64,000 bases of DNA from CALEMW01 sp964343835 (GTDB lineage Bacteria > Krumholzibacteriota > Krumholzibacteriia > LZORAL124-64-63). Under the pieces are notes generated by a model. That model did no database searches, had not been told where the DNA came from, and was given only the letters and a program-made list of their open reading frames with translations. Position 1 is the first letter of the stretch; every line of letters begins with the position of its first letter. Below are positions 57,150 through 64,000 of the stretch, in pieces. The stretch is taken from assembly GCA_964343835.1 (NCBI GenBank), contig CAYFKR010000014.1:35169-99168 (forward strand), given 5' to 3'. Made by a program: the position numbers and the translations under genes.

Positions 57150-57919
57150 AGGAACACATCCACCTTCACAGGGCCTACAAGCGCCTGGGCGCCGCTCCGC
57201 GGGCGTCCACCACGGCGTTCCTGCTGCTGGTGGCGATCCTCGACGCCATCGTCGTGATCTTCCACCGCACCCTGCTCGACGCCTTCGTGGAGCGCGTGGC
57301 CCGCCTGACCGCGTGGGCCGGCGTGGAGACCACCGTCACCCGCTGGACCTTCCTGCCCCACTGGGTCACCGACATGCCCGTGCTGGACGCCGCCGCGTCG
57401 TTCCCGTCGTATCGGCTCTCGCTGACCACGTTCATCGTTTCGGTGCTTGTCGTGGTGATCGCGCCGCGGCTGCGGCCCATCCCCAAGGTGGTCCGGGTCT
57501 ACGCGGTGTTCCTGAGCCTCCTGATGACCTGCTCCGCGGTGTTCTTCCTGTTCTGGCCCCACCGCTTCCCCTACGACGTGGTGGACTTCTCGCTGCTGTA
57601 CATGGGCACCCAGCTCGGCATGTGGCTGCTGATGCCGGTGGTGATCGGCACCGCCCTGACGCCCATCCCCGCGCCGACCCTCGAGAAGTTCGGGGTGATC
57701 CTGGCGACGGTGGCCTACGGGGTGCTCTTCGGAGCCGTGCGCTACGCGGCCTTCCTGTTCCTGCTGCGGGAGCTGACGGTGCTCTCGATGGCGGCCATGT
57801 TCTTCGCACTCGGGCCGTTGATCGACTTCGTCTACATGGTGGCCATCTACTCGCTGTACGTGAACGTCGTGGCGCTGAGGCTGCGCGACCGGCCGGAGGT
57901 CTGGCGATGGTCGTTCTGA
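57146..57919 (+). CDS. Polytopic membrane protein of the exopolysaccharide operon
   Basis: A 257-residue protein with about six transmembrane helices (near residues 22-42, 90-110, 120-138, 150-172, 182-205 and 215-245). I do not recognise the family. It is coupled at both ends: ATGA with the YjbQ gene and a 13-nt overlap with the GT2 synthase. It is positioned as an accessory membrane component, perhaps a partner of the synthase. Confidence 0.75.
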   Translation: MKEHIHLHRAYKRLGAAPRASTTAFLLLVAILDAIVVIFHRTLLDAFVERVARLTAWAGVETTVTRWTFLPHWVTDMPVLDAAASFPSYRLSLTTFIVSVLVVVIAPRLRPIPKVVRVYAVFLSLLMTCSAVFFLFWPHRFPYDVVDFSLLYMGTQLGMWLLMPVVIGTALTPIPAPTLEKFGVILATVAYGVLFGAVRYAAFLFLLRELTVLSMAAMFFALGPLIDFVYMVAIYSLYVNVVALRLRDRPEVWRWSF

Positions 57920-59166
57920 TCCTCAAGCTCTACGTGATCCTGGTGGTGCTGGTGATGTCGGTGTACGCGATGCGTCACTACTGGCTCACCCACAACCGCC
58001 TGCGCGGCGAGCAGCGCCTGTACTACCAGGACATCCTGGACGACGACCTGCCCCCGATCACCGTGCTGGTGCCGATGCACGACGAGGAGAAGGTGGCGCG
58101 GCAGTCCATCGAGGCCATCCTGGCCTGCGACTATCCGCGGCACCTGCTGCAGGTCATCCCCATTGACGACCACTCCACCGACCGCACGCCCGAGATCCTG
58201 GACGAGCTGGCCGCCGCCCACCCCGAGGTGCAGCCCCTGCACCGGCGCGAGGGTCTGCGCGGCAAGCCCGCCGCCCTGAACGACGCCCTGGAACTGGCCC
58301 ACGCCAACGTCATCATCAACTTCGACGCGGACTACGTGCCCAACAAGGGCGCCCTGCGCGACCTCAGCCTGTCGTTCAAGGATCCCGAGGTGGGCGCGGT
58401 GATGGGCCGCGTGGTGCCGGTGAACACGCGCGCCAACCTGCTGACGCGCCTGCTCGACCTGGAGCGCAGCGGCGGCTACCAGGTGGACCAGCAGGCCCGG
58501 CACAACCTCAAGCTCATGCCCCAGTACGGCGGCACCGTGGGCGCGTACCGCAAGGACCTGGTGCAGGCCCACGGCGGGTTCGACCCGCAGGTGCTTGCCG
58601 AGGACACCGACCTCACCTACCGCCTCTACATCGACGGCTGGAAGATCGTCTACGCCAACCGCGTGGAGTGCTTCGAGGAGGTGCCGGAGACCTGGGCGGT
58701 GCGCTCGCGCCAGATCCGTCGTTGGTCCCGTGGCCACAACTTCGTGATGATGCGGCACTTCCGGCCGTTGCTGAAGTCGCCGTACCTGAACCGTCGCGAG
58801 AAGCTGGACGGCCTGCTGCTTCTGCTCATCTACATGGTGCCGGTGTTCCTGCTGACCGGCATCATCGACTCGGTGCTGCTGTTCTTCCTGGGCGAGATGC
58901 AGATCATCGAGAGCGTGCTCGTGTTCCTGTTCGTCGCCTCGTACAACTCGTTCGGCAACTTCGCCCCCTTCTACCAGATCGGCTCGGCGTCGCTGCTGGA
59001 CGGCGTGACCCACCGCATCCGCCTGCTGCCCTTCCTGATGTTCTACTTCCTGCTGAACATCTGGACCATCAGCAGCGGCTTCTTCATGGCGCTGCTCGAC
59101 CGCATCCAGCGGCGCACGGCCACCTGGGACAAGACCCAGCGGTTCCGGCGCGAGGAGGCGACGTGA
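57907..59166 (+). CDS. Processive family 2 glycosyltransferase (polysaccharide synthase)
   Basis: A 419-residue membrane glycosyltransferase. N-terminal TM at residues 1-20. GT-A motifs: DDHST (Asp87-Asp88), DAD (Asp140, Asp142) for UDP-sugar and metal, ED (Glu232-Asp233) with the catalytic base, and QIRRW (Gln269-Trp273), the QxxRW mark of processive synthases such as cellulose, PNAG and hyaluronan synthases. Three or four C-terminal TM helices would form the translocation channel. No PilZ domain. The sugar is not predictable. It is the core enzyme of the 57-64 kb operon. Confidence 0.92.
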   Translation: MVVLILKLYVILVVLVMSVYAMRHYWLTHNRLRGEQRLYYQDILDDDLPPITVLVPMHDEEKVARQSIEAILACDYPRHLLQVIPIDDHSTDRTPEILDELAAAHPEVQPLHRREGLRGKPAALNDALELAHANVIINFDADYVPNKGALRDLSLSFKDPEVGAVMGRVVPVNTRANLLTRLLDLERSGGYQVDQQARHNLKLMPQYGGTVGAYRKDLVQAHGGFDPQVLAEDTDLTYRLYIDGWKIVYANRVECFEEVPETWAVRSRQIRRWSRGHNFVMMRHFRPLLKSPYLNRREKLDGLLLLLIYMVPVFLLTGIIDSVLLFFLGEMQIIESVLVFLFVASYNSFGNFAPFYQIGSASLLDGVTHRIRLLPFLMFYFLLNIWTISSGFFMALLDRIQRRTATWDKTQRFRREEAT

Positions 59167-60347
59167 TGCGCAAGCGGATCATCATCGCCTCGGTCGTGCT
59201 GATCGGGATCATCGGGCTGGTGTCGGGCGCCGTGGTGGCCCAGGGGCTCGTGGATGCGACGCCTCCCGAGGTCCCCGTGGCCGAGGCGCCCGGATCCGGC
59301 GGCTGGCTGGTGACCTTCTTCATCGTGCTGATCGTGCTGCCGTTCGTACCCGGCCTGCTGGAGGTGGCCCTGCCCTGGGACCGCTATCCGCTCCAGGTGG
59401 ACCTGCAGTACACCAAGGATCCGCGGTACATGGGCCGGCGCGCCCGGGCGCTGCTGGCCGGGGCCCTGGAAGGACTCGATCTGGTGCCGGGGCGTCACGA
59501 GGTGACCCTCTCCAAGCCCGAGACCCTGGACCTGCACGATGCCTTCGACATGCCCGACGGCGAGTGTTCCGAACTGCTGACGGTCGTGCGCGGCAACGCA
59601 TCGCTGGGCGAGGCCGCCCGGCTGGAGAACGACCTGCACGTGGACGGCGACGCCGCTGTCGGACGTCGCGCCGTGGTGCGCTCCCTGGCCTGCGGCGGCC
59701 GTGCCGAAGTGGGCCCCGACGCCCGCGTGGTGCGCTGGCTCGACGCCGAGGGCGAGATCGTGGTGCGTCCGGGCGCGCGCCTGGGCGCCACCGTGTCCAC
59801 CCCCCGCGAACTCCATCTGGGCGACGGCGTGACGTTCCGCCGCCTCTGGGGCTCCCCGGTGCTGACCGACGGCGGCGGCGAGACCGACCCCGCCCCGCTG
59901 CCGGCCTCCACGTCCGTGCCCCACGACCCCACGGGCGAGATCAACATCGACGAACACGTGACCCGCCACGACGGCGACCTCGAGCTGGACGACCTGGGCT
60001 CCGACCCGGTGCGCCCCCTGGTCGTGCGCGGCGACTTCACCCTGGGCGGCGGGCTCGTGTTCCGCGCCTCGGTCAAGGTCTACGGCTCGGTGCGGCTGCG
60101 CCCCGGCGCCGTGGTCGTGGGCGACGTGTTCGCCGAACAGGACGTGGTGCTGGAGGACGGCGCCGTCGTCGAGGGCAACGTGTTCACCCAGGGCCGCGCC
60201 GAACTGCGCCGCGGCGCCCGGGTCGGCGCTCCCGAGCGGCGCACGTCGCTGGTGGCCCACAAGGAACTGCTGCTCGGCCCCGGCGTAAGCCTGTACGGCT
60301 ATACGCTGACCGACGGACGGGGGGAGGTGCGATGCGACGGACCGTGA
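59166..60347 (+). CDS. Membrane protein with bactofilin-like right-handed beta-helix repeats
   Basis: A 393-residue protein. TM segments at about residues 4-26 and 44-64 precede a long region of short repeats such as VRGNASLGEAARLENDLHV, RLRPGAVVVGDVFAEQDVV and VVEGNVFTQGRAEL. These have the GxV/GDV periodicity of polymer-forming (bactofilin-like) or hexapeptide-type beta-helices. A scaffold or export-platform role is inferred. Start overlaps the GT stop (TGATG), and the end overlaps the next gene by 16 nt. Confidence 0.7.
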   Translation: MRKRIIIASVVLIGIIGLVSGAVVAQGLVDATPPEVPVAEAPGSGGWLVTFFIVLIVLPFVPGLLEVALPWDRYPLQVDLQYTKDPRYMGRRARALLAGALEGLDLVPGRHEVTLSKPETLDLHDAFDMPDGECSELLTVVRGNASLGEAARLENDLHVDGDAAVGRRAVVRSLACGGRAEVGPDARVVRWLDAEGEIVVRPGARLGATVSTPRELHLGDGVTFRRLWGSPVLTDGGGETDPAPLPASTSVPHDPTGEINIDEHVTRHDGDLELDDLGSDPVRPLVVRGDFTLGGGLVFRASVKVYGSVRLRPGAVVVGDVFAEQDVVLEDGAVVEGNVFTQGRAELRRGARVGAPERRTSLVAHKELLLGPGVSLYGYTLTDGRGEVRCDGP

Positions 60348-62188
60348 TGATCGTGCTGGTCGCAGCCGCCTGCCTCGCGGTGGCCTGGGCCGGCTGGAAG
60401 ACCGTGCAGCGGGCCGACCTCACGGTCGACCGCACCGACCTGCGCGTGCTGGTGGCCCATGCGCCCGACCTGCTCGGCGAGAACGGCCACGTGCTGGACG
60501 CGTGGGTGAGCGTGCTGGAGGAGGAGGGCATGGCGGTGGAGACCGTCGGCATGTTCGATCTCCAGGACGCCGACCCGAAGCTGGTCGCGGGCTCGGCCCC
60601 GGCCCTGATCCTGCCCGACGCCGTCTGCTCCAGCCTGTACTCGTCGTTCGGACCCTGGCTCGACGCCTACCTGCAGGCCGGCGGCTCGGTCCTGGCCGCC
60701 TACGACGCCGGCGTGAAGAGCCGCAAGGGCTCCTACCTGCCCCGCTCCTGGCTGGCCGGCCTGACCGGCGTGCTGCCGGTGGATTACGCCACCTTCGGCG
60801 ACGACGCCTACGGCCTCGGCGCGCTCCGCTTCTCCGATGCGGAATCCGCCGAACTCCTGGGTGCCCCCCCTGGCAAGCTCGACGACGACCTCTGCCTCAC
60901 CGGCTACTCCTACGGCCGCCTCGCCTACCCCACCGCCCGCAGCCGCGTGACCGCCCCCGAGGGCGTACGCGTGCTGGCCTGGGTCGAGCCCGATGAGGGC
61001 GGCCGCATCCCGGCAATCACGGCCCGCGCTCACGGCGCCGGCCTGGCCTGCTACGTGTCGCTGCCCCTGGGCCACCTCAAGGCCCACGCCGACGACCTGC
61101 CCCTGCGCATGGTCGTGCGATGGTGGCTCCTCAAGGAACTGGGCCTGCCCCACCTCATGCCCACGGCAGGCGGCGTGGGCGGCGTGGTCTTCAACTGGCA
61201 CATCGACGCCAACACCGACTGGACCGTCCTGGACCGCATGCACGCCGACGGCTTCTTCCGCGAGGATCTCCCCGCGTCGATCCACGTGTGCGCTGGTCCC
61301 GACCTGAACGAGCCCGACGACGCCATGGGCTTCGACGCCTGCGGCGCCGGCCGCGACCACCTGGAACGCCTGCTGCCCTACGGCGCGGTGGGCAGCCACG
61401 GCGGATGGGAGCACAACCGCTTCGCCGTGGAGGTGGAGGCGGGACGCTGGGGCCCCGACGTGATCCGCGAGACGGTGGTCCGCAACAACGACTGCCTCGC
61501 GTCGGTCTCCGGCCGACCGGTCACGGAATACTCGGCCCCCGCCGGCGTCCACCCGCCCTTCGTGATGGCGGAGATCCTGGAGGACCTGGGCGTCACGGCC
61601 ACCTACTACACCGGCGACTCCGGCAGCGCCCCCAACCGCACCTTCGCCGAGGGCCGCCGCGTGTCCGACTCGGTGATCCACTTCCCGGTGATGCCCATGG
61701 GCGCCGTGGCCAGCTTCGGCGAGATGGACGCCCTGTTGCGCCTGGACGCCGACTCCGTGGCCGCCTGGCTGAACGGCACCACCGCATACTGCGAGCGCGA
61801 GCGCACCGTGCGCCTGGTGTATTCGCATCCCTACAACCTGTACCTCTACCACGGCGACGCGGACTACCGCCCCGCCTTCGGCGCCTGGCTCGACGACCTC
61901 GAGTCCCGTGTCGCGGCGGGCAGCCTGCGCGTCGGCCCCATGGGCGACCACGCGGCCTTCCTGAGCCGCCTGCTGGACGCCGAGGCCGTCTGGACCCTCA
62001 CGGACGGGGGCTTGCGGCTGGACCTCACCTGCGACGACGGCCTGCACGACGTGGCCTTCGCCGTGCCCGCCGACCGCTACGGCCCCCCGTCGGGGGAGGG
62101 CCTGCGCGTCGACTCGGACGGACCCTGGCACCGGGCGGTGATCACGAGCCATGAGACCGGCATCACGGTGGACATTCCTGCTCGCTAG
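60332..62188 (+). CDS. Exported polysaccharide-deacetylase-like protein with N-terminal GATase-like domain
   Basis: A 618-residue membrane-anchored periplasmic protein; N-terminal TM at about 3-23. Residues 30-275 look like a Rossmann or GATase-like domain (DLRVLVAHAPDLLGENG, VLAAYDAGVKS). Residues 285-540 resemble a NodB-type deacetylase: FNWHIDANTDW (Asp292), SHGGWEH (His356, His361; one residue wider than canonical HxxxH) and EYSAPAGVHPP for the RxP-like motif. A C-terminal beta-domain (about 560-618) may bind glycan. It could trim or deacetylate the polymer, like PgaB or PelA. Activity unproven. Confidence 0.72.
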   Translation: MRRTVMIVLVAAACLAVAWAGWKTVQRADLTVDRTDLRVLVAHAPDLLGENGHVLDAWVSVLEEEGMAVETVGMFDLQDADPKLVAGSAPALILPDAVCSSLYSSFGPWLDAYLQAGGSVLAAYDAGVKSRKGSYLPRSWLAGLTGVLPVDYATFGDDAYGLGALRFSDAESAELLGAPPGKLDDDLCLTGYSYGRLAYPTARSRVTAPEGVRVLAWVEPDEGGRIPAITARAHGAGLACYVSLPLGHLKAHADDLPLRMVVRWWLLKELGLPHLMPTAGGVGGVVFNWHIDANTDWTVLDRMHADGFFREDLPASIHVCAGPDLNEPDDAMGFDACGAGRDHLERLLPYGAVGSHGGWEHNRFAVEVEAGRWGPDVIRETVVRNNDCLASVSGRPVTEYSAPAGVHPPFVMAEILEDLGVTATYYTGDSGSAPNRTFAEGRRVSDSVIHFPVMPMGAVASFGEMDALLRLDADSVAAWLNGTTAYCERERTVRLVYSHPYNLYLYHGDADYRPAFGAWLDDLESRVAAGSLRVGPMGDHAAFLSRLLDAEAVWTLTDGGLRLDLTCDDGLHDVAFAVPADRYGPPSGEGLRVDSDGPWHRAVITSHETGITVDIPAR

Positions 62189-63047
62189 CCTGCTGCTCGC
62201 GACGTCGCTGACGGGATGCGCGGCCCACCGCCACCCCGTCCTCGACCTCGTGTCCCGGCACCAGCCCCTCGACTCCGGCCTGGAGCGTGTGTCCCCCTAC
62301 TTCGCCAGCCTCTACGCCTGGGAGCTCCTGGAGGACGGCGACGACCCCGCCCCGGTCCGCGACTACGCCGCCTGGTACCTCGACAACCTCAACTACCCCG
62401 ACCACCACGGCCTGACCGGCACCATGGACGACATGGACGTGCTGCCCGGCGGTCGCCTGCGCCCGGTGGGCGACTACGACTCCGCCGACGGCTACGCCGC
62501 CGTCTTCCTCCTGATGCTCGAGGCCTACGAACGCCGCACCGGCGACCGCGCCTTCCTCGAATCGCACCGCGCCCGCATCCAGGACGTTGCCTGGGTCCTG
62601 CTCCACCTCCAGGACCCCGACGGCCTGCTGCGCGCCCACCCCGGCACCAACGCCCGCTACCTCATGGACAACTGCGAGGCCTACGGCGGCCTGCTGGCCT
62701 ACGATGCCCTGGCCCGCCGCCTCGGCTGGGACCACGGCCCCCGCTACCGCGAGGCAGCCGAAGTCGTGCGCCGGGCTGTACTGGACCGCCTCCACGCCGG
62801 CGACGGCGCTCCGTTCCACTGGGCCGACGCAGGCGGCCTGGCCCACGAATCCCGCTGGGACACCTACTATCCGGACGCCCTGGCCCAGCTCTTCCCGATC
62901 CTCTACGGCGTGGTGGACGCCCGCTCGCACACGGCCCGCGGCCTGTGGCGCGAGTTCCAGGACCGCTGGGGCAGCGGCCTGGCCCGGCGTCCCGACCCCG
63001 CCCAGCTCGTGATCATCGACCTCACCCGCAAGCGGATGGAATCGTGA
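62151..63047 (+). CDS. Lipoprotein with (alpha/alpha)6-barrel glycosidase-like fold
   Basis: A 298-residue lipoprotein; lipobox LTGC (Cys23). Repeated helical pairs with aromatic and acidic loops (YAAWYLDNLNYPDHHGL, VGDYDSADGYAAVFLLMLEAYERRTGD, RYLMDNCEAYGGLLAYDAL) are typical of (alpha/alpha)6 hydrolases or lyases such as GH8/BcsZ-like and six-hairpin enzymes. Catalytic residues probably include Asp or Glu in GDYDSADGY. It overlaps the deacetylase-like gene by 38 nt. A hydrolase in a synthase operon usually trims or releases polymer. Confidence 0.75.
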   Translation: MRPASRWTFLLASLLLATSLTGCAAHRHPVLDLVSRHQPLDSGLERVSPYFASLYAWELLEDGDDPAPVRDYAAWYLDNLNYPDHHGLTGTMDDMDVLPGGRLRPVGDYDSADGYAAVFLLMLEAYERRTGDRAFLESHRARIQDVAWVLLHLQDPDGLLRAHPGTNARYLMDNCEAYGGLLAYDALARRLGWDHGPRYREAAEVVRRAVLDRLHAGDGAPFHWADAGGLAHESRWDTYYPDALAQLFPILYGVVDARSHTARGLWREFQDRWGSGLARRPDPAQLVIIDLTRKRMES

Positions 63048-63865
63048 TGACTAAGTCGACGCGCCTGATCACCGCCCTGCTCCTGCTGGCCCTTGCGGCG
63101 CCGCTGTTCGCCGCCGACACTCCCGAGGAGTGGACCCGCCTGCGCGACGGCCTGCGCTACCGCCTGGACGTGGACGTGCTCCACGACCGCCTGTCGCCGT
63201 CGGAGATCTACGGCGACTGGACCACCGTCACGGCCACCCTGTACGTCAAACACCTGCCGCGCTTCACCCCGTTCATCTCCACCAACGTGCTGGAGCGCGA
63301 GGACTGGGAGTCGGGTTTCGGGTTCGGCACCTACGCCGACTGGGGCCCGCGGCTGTACACCTACACCGCCTTCTCTCGCGGCGGCGAGTCCCACTACCTG
63401 CCCCGCTGGCGCCTGGACCACACGTTCAACCTGAACACCGGGCCGTTCATCCTGGTGGTCGGGGGCGGCATGACCGAGAGCTGGAAGGGCAACGAGGACC
63501 GCAGCCTGACCTTCGGCCCCCGCGTGTGGCGCGGCCCGATCATCGCCGAGTACCGCGCCACCGTGACCCACAGCGACCCCGGCGCCCGCATCGGCTGGAA
63601 GCACACCCTGACCTTCGGTTGGGGCGAGGAAGGGCGCGTGTGGCTCTTCCTGAATGCCACCAAGGGTGCGGAGCACTACACGGCCACCTGGGTCGATCCC
63701 TATCAGAACGTGGACCACGACTTCCACGAGTTCACCGTGAGCTGGCAGCGCTGGATGGCGCCGCGCATGGGGCTGAAGCTCCAGGGAGGGTGGCTGGATC
63801 TGGGGGAGGGGTTGGATGGGTATGAGAAGGTTGGGGTCGGGTTCGGGTGGTTTTGGGAATTCTGA
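63047..63865 (+). CDS. YaiO-like outer-membrane beta-barrel protein
   Basis: A 272-residue exported barrel. Signal peptide MTKSTRLITALLLLALAAPLFA. Alternating strands follow (FTPFISTNVLERED, FGTYADWGPRLYTY, HTFNLNTGPFILVVGGGM) to the C-terminal VGVGFGWFWEF, with terminal Phe as expected for outer-membrane barrels. This resembles YaiO, which is genetically linked to GT2 proteins in enterobacteria. The start is fused to the upstream stop (TGATG). It would be the outer-membrane exit or anchor of the polymer. Confidence 0.8.
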   Translation: MTKSTRLITALLLLALAAPLFAADTPEEWTRLRDGLRYRLDVDVLHDRLSPSEIYGDWTTVTATLYVKHLPRFTPFISTNVLEREDWESGFGFGTYADWGPRLYTYTAFSRGGESHYLPRWRLDHTFNLNTGPFILVVGGGMTESWKGNEDRSLTFGPRVWRGPIIAEYRATVTHSDPGARIGWKHTLTFGWGEEGRVWLFLNATKGAEHYTATWVDPYQNVDHDFHEFTVSWQRWMAPRMGLKLQGGWLDLGEGLDGYEKVGVGFGWFWEF

Positions 63866-63924
63866 TACTTTATGAGAACGGTATCCGGAAATGAGATGTC
63901 TATGCATAAACTGGAGTTGGTAAA

Positions 63925-64000
63925 GTGAAGCGAGTGGTGATTATTGCTTGTGCGATGTGTGCCAGCGTGGTGTCAGCTGCTACTCATAGGGTTGCTCTTG
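63925..64000 (+). CDS. Start of a secreted protein, truncated by the window end
   Basis: GTG at 63925, with GGAG about 9 nt upstream, opens a frame that reads as a signal peptide: MKRVVIIACAMCASVVSAA, then THRVALL at the window edge. Base composition is lower in GC than the operon before it. Only 25 codons are visible, so no function can be given. Confidence 0.5.
   Translation, partial: MKRVVIIACAMCASVVSAATHRVAL

Overview
This window is a 64 kb stretch of a GC-rich bacterial chromosome, coded densely on both strands. I see no rRNA, tRNA, CRISPR array or phage. Several features suggest an uncultured Gram-negative lineage near the FCB group (Krumholzibacteriota or Eisenbacteria-like). These are secreted proteins with C-terminal NPFNP-type sorting domains, a dockerin-like tail, DUF5916 and YaiO-type outer-membrane barrels, lipoproteins and a phosphate-porin-like protein. 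The recognisable promoters are ordinary sigma-70 type (TTGnnn-N16/17-TAnnnT), not the Bacteroidota type. The taxonomic placement is inference.

Layout. 47-8584: a beta-propeller secreted protein, a saccharopine-dehydrogenase-like enzyme, two-subunit class I fumarase, a Wzz/Wzx-like pair and a double-FKBP lipoprotein. 8823-10853: membrane pyrophosphatase. 11219-17844: a tightly overlapping run of hydBGDA (group 3b NiFe hydrogenase), its maturation protease, a receiver-only response regulator, a membrane histidine kinase and an ACT-like protein. 17892-19625: a lipocalin, a zinc-ribbon protein and a truncated lipoprotein. 25422-19630 (minus): the complete hypABFCDE maturation operon. 25451-25667: a long inverted repeat between hypA and a class I/II aminotransferase. 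27097-30146 (minus): a porin and a chemoreceptor that overlap. 30305-37534: a methyltransferase, an SRPBCC protein, an S9 peptidase, a GH99 lipoprotein, and a MOSC plus AtuA-like pair.

37609-38819 is an intact insertion sequence with 28-bp inverted repeats and a probable 9-bp target duplication. 38830-49565 holds an RDD protein, small secreted proteins, DinB, a LOG-like protein, an AsnB/ACP/acyl-ligase module, a dockerin-tailed protein and a DUF5916 barrel. 49637-55110 holds a crotonase, a TIGR01777 epimerase, a frameshifted secreted protein and a three-subunit FAD/Fe-S amino-acid dehydrogenase. 55287-56660 is glutamine synthetase. 56733-63865 is a seven-gene overlapping operon (YjbQ, membrane protein, GT2 synthase, beta-helix membrane protein, deacetylase-like protein, (alpha/alpha)6-type lipoprotein, YaiO-like barrel). 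It looks like an uncharacterised synthase-dependent exopolysaccharide system and is my best candidate for a new system. The window ends in the signal peptide of a further gene.

How the genes fit together. The hydrogenase, its protease and the Hyp proteins form a complete NAD(P)-linked hydrogen module, probably for redox disposal during fermentation. The pyrophosphatase adds energy conservation. The envelope genes (Wzz/Wzx, the AsnB/ACP/ligase module, the 57-64 kb operon, porin, barrels, GH99, DUF5916) point to a polysaccharide-rich surface and use of external glycans or peptides.
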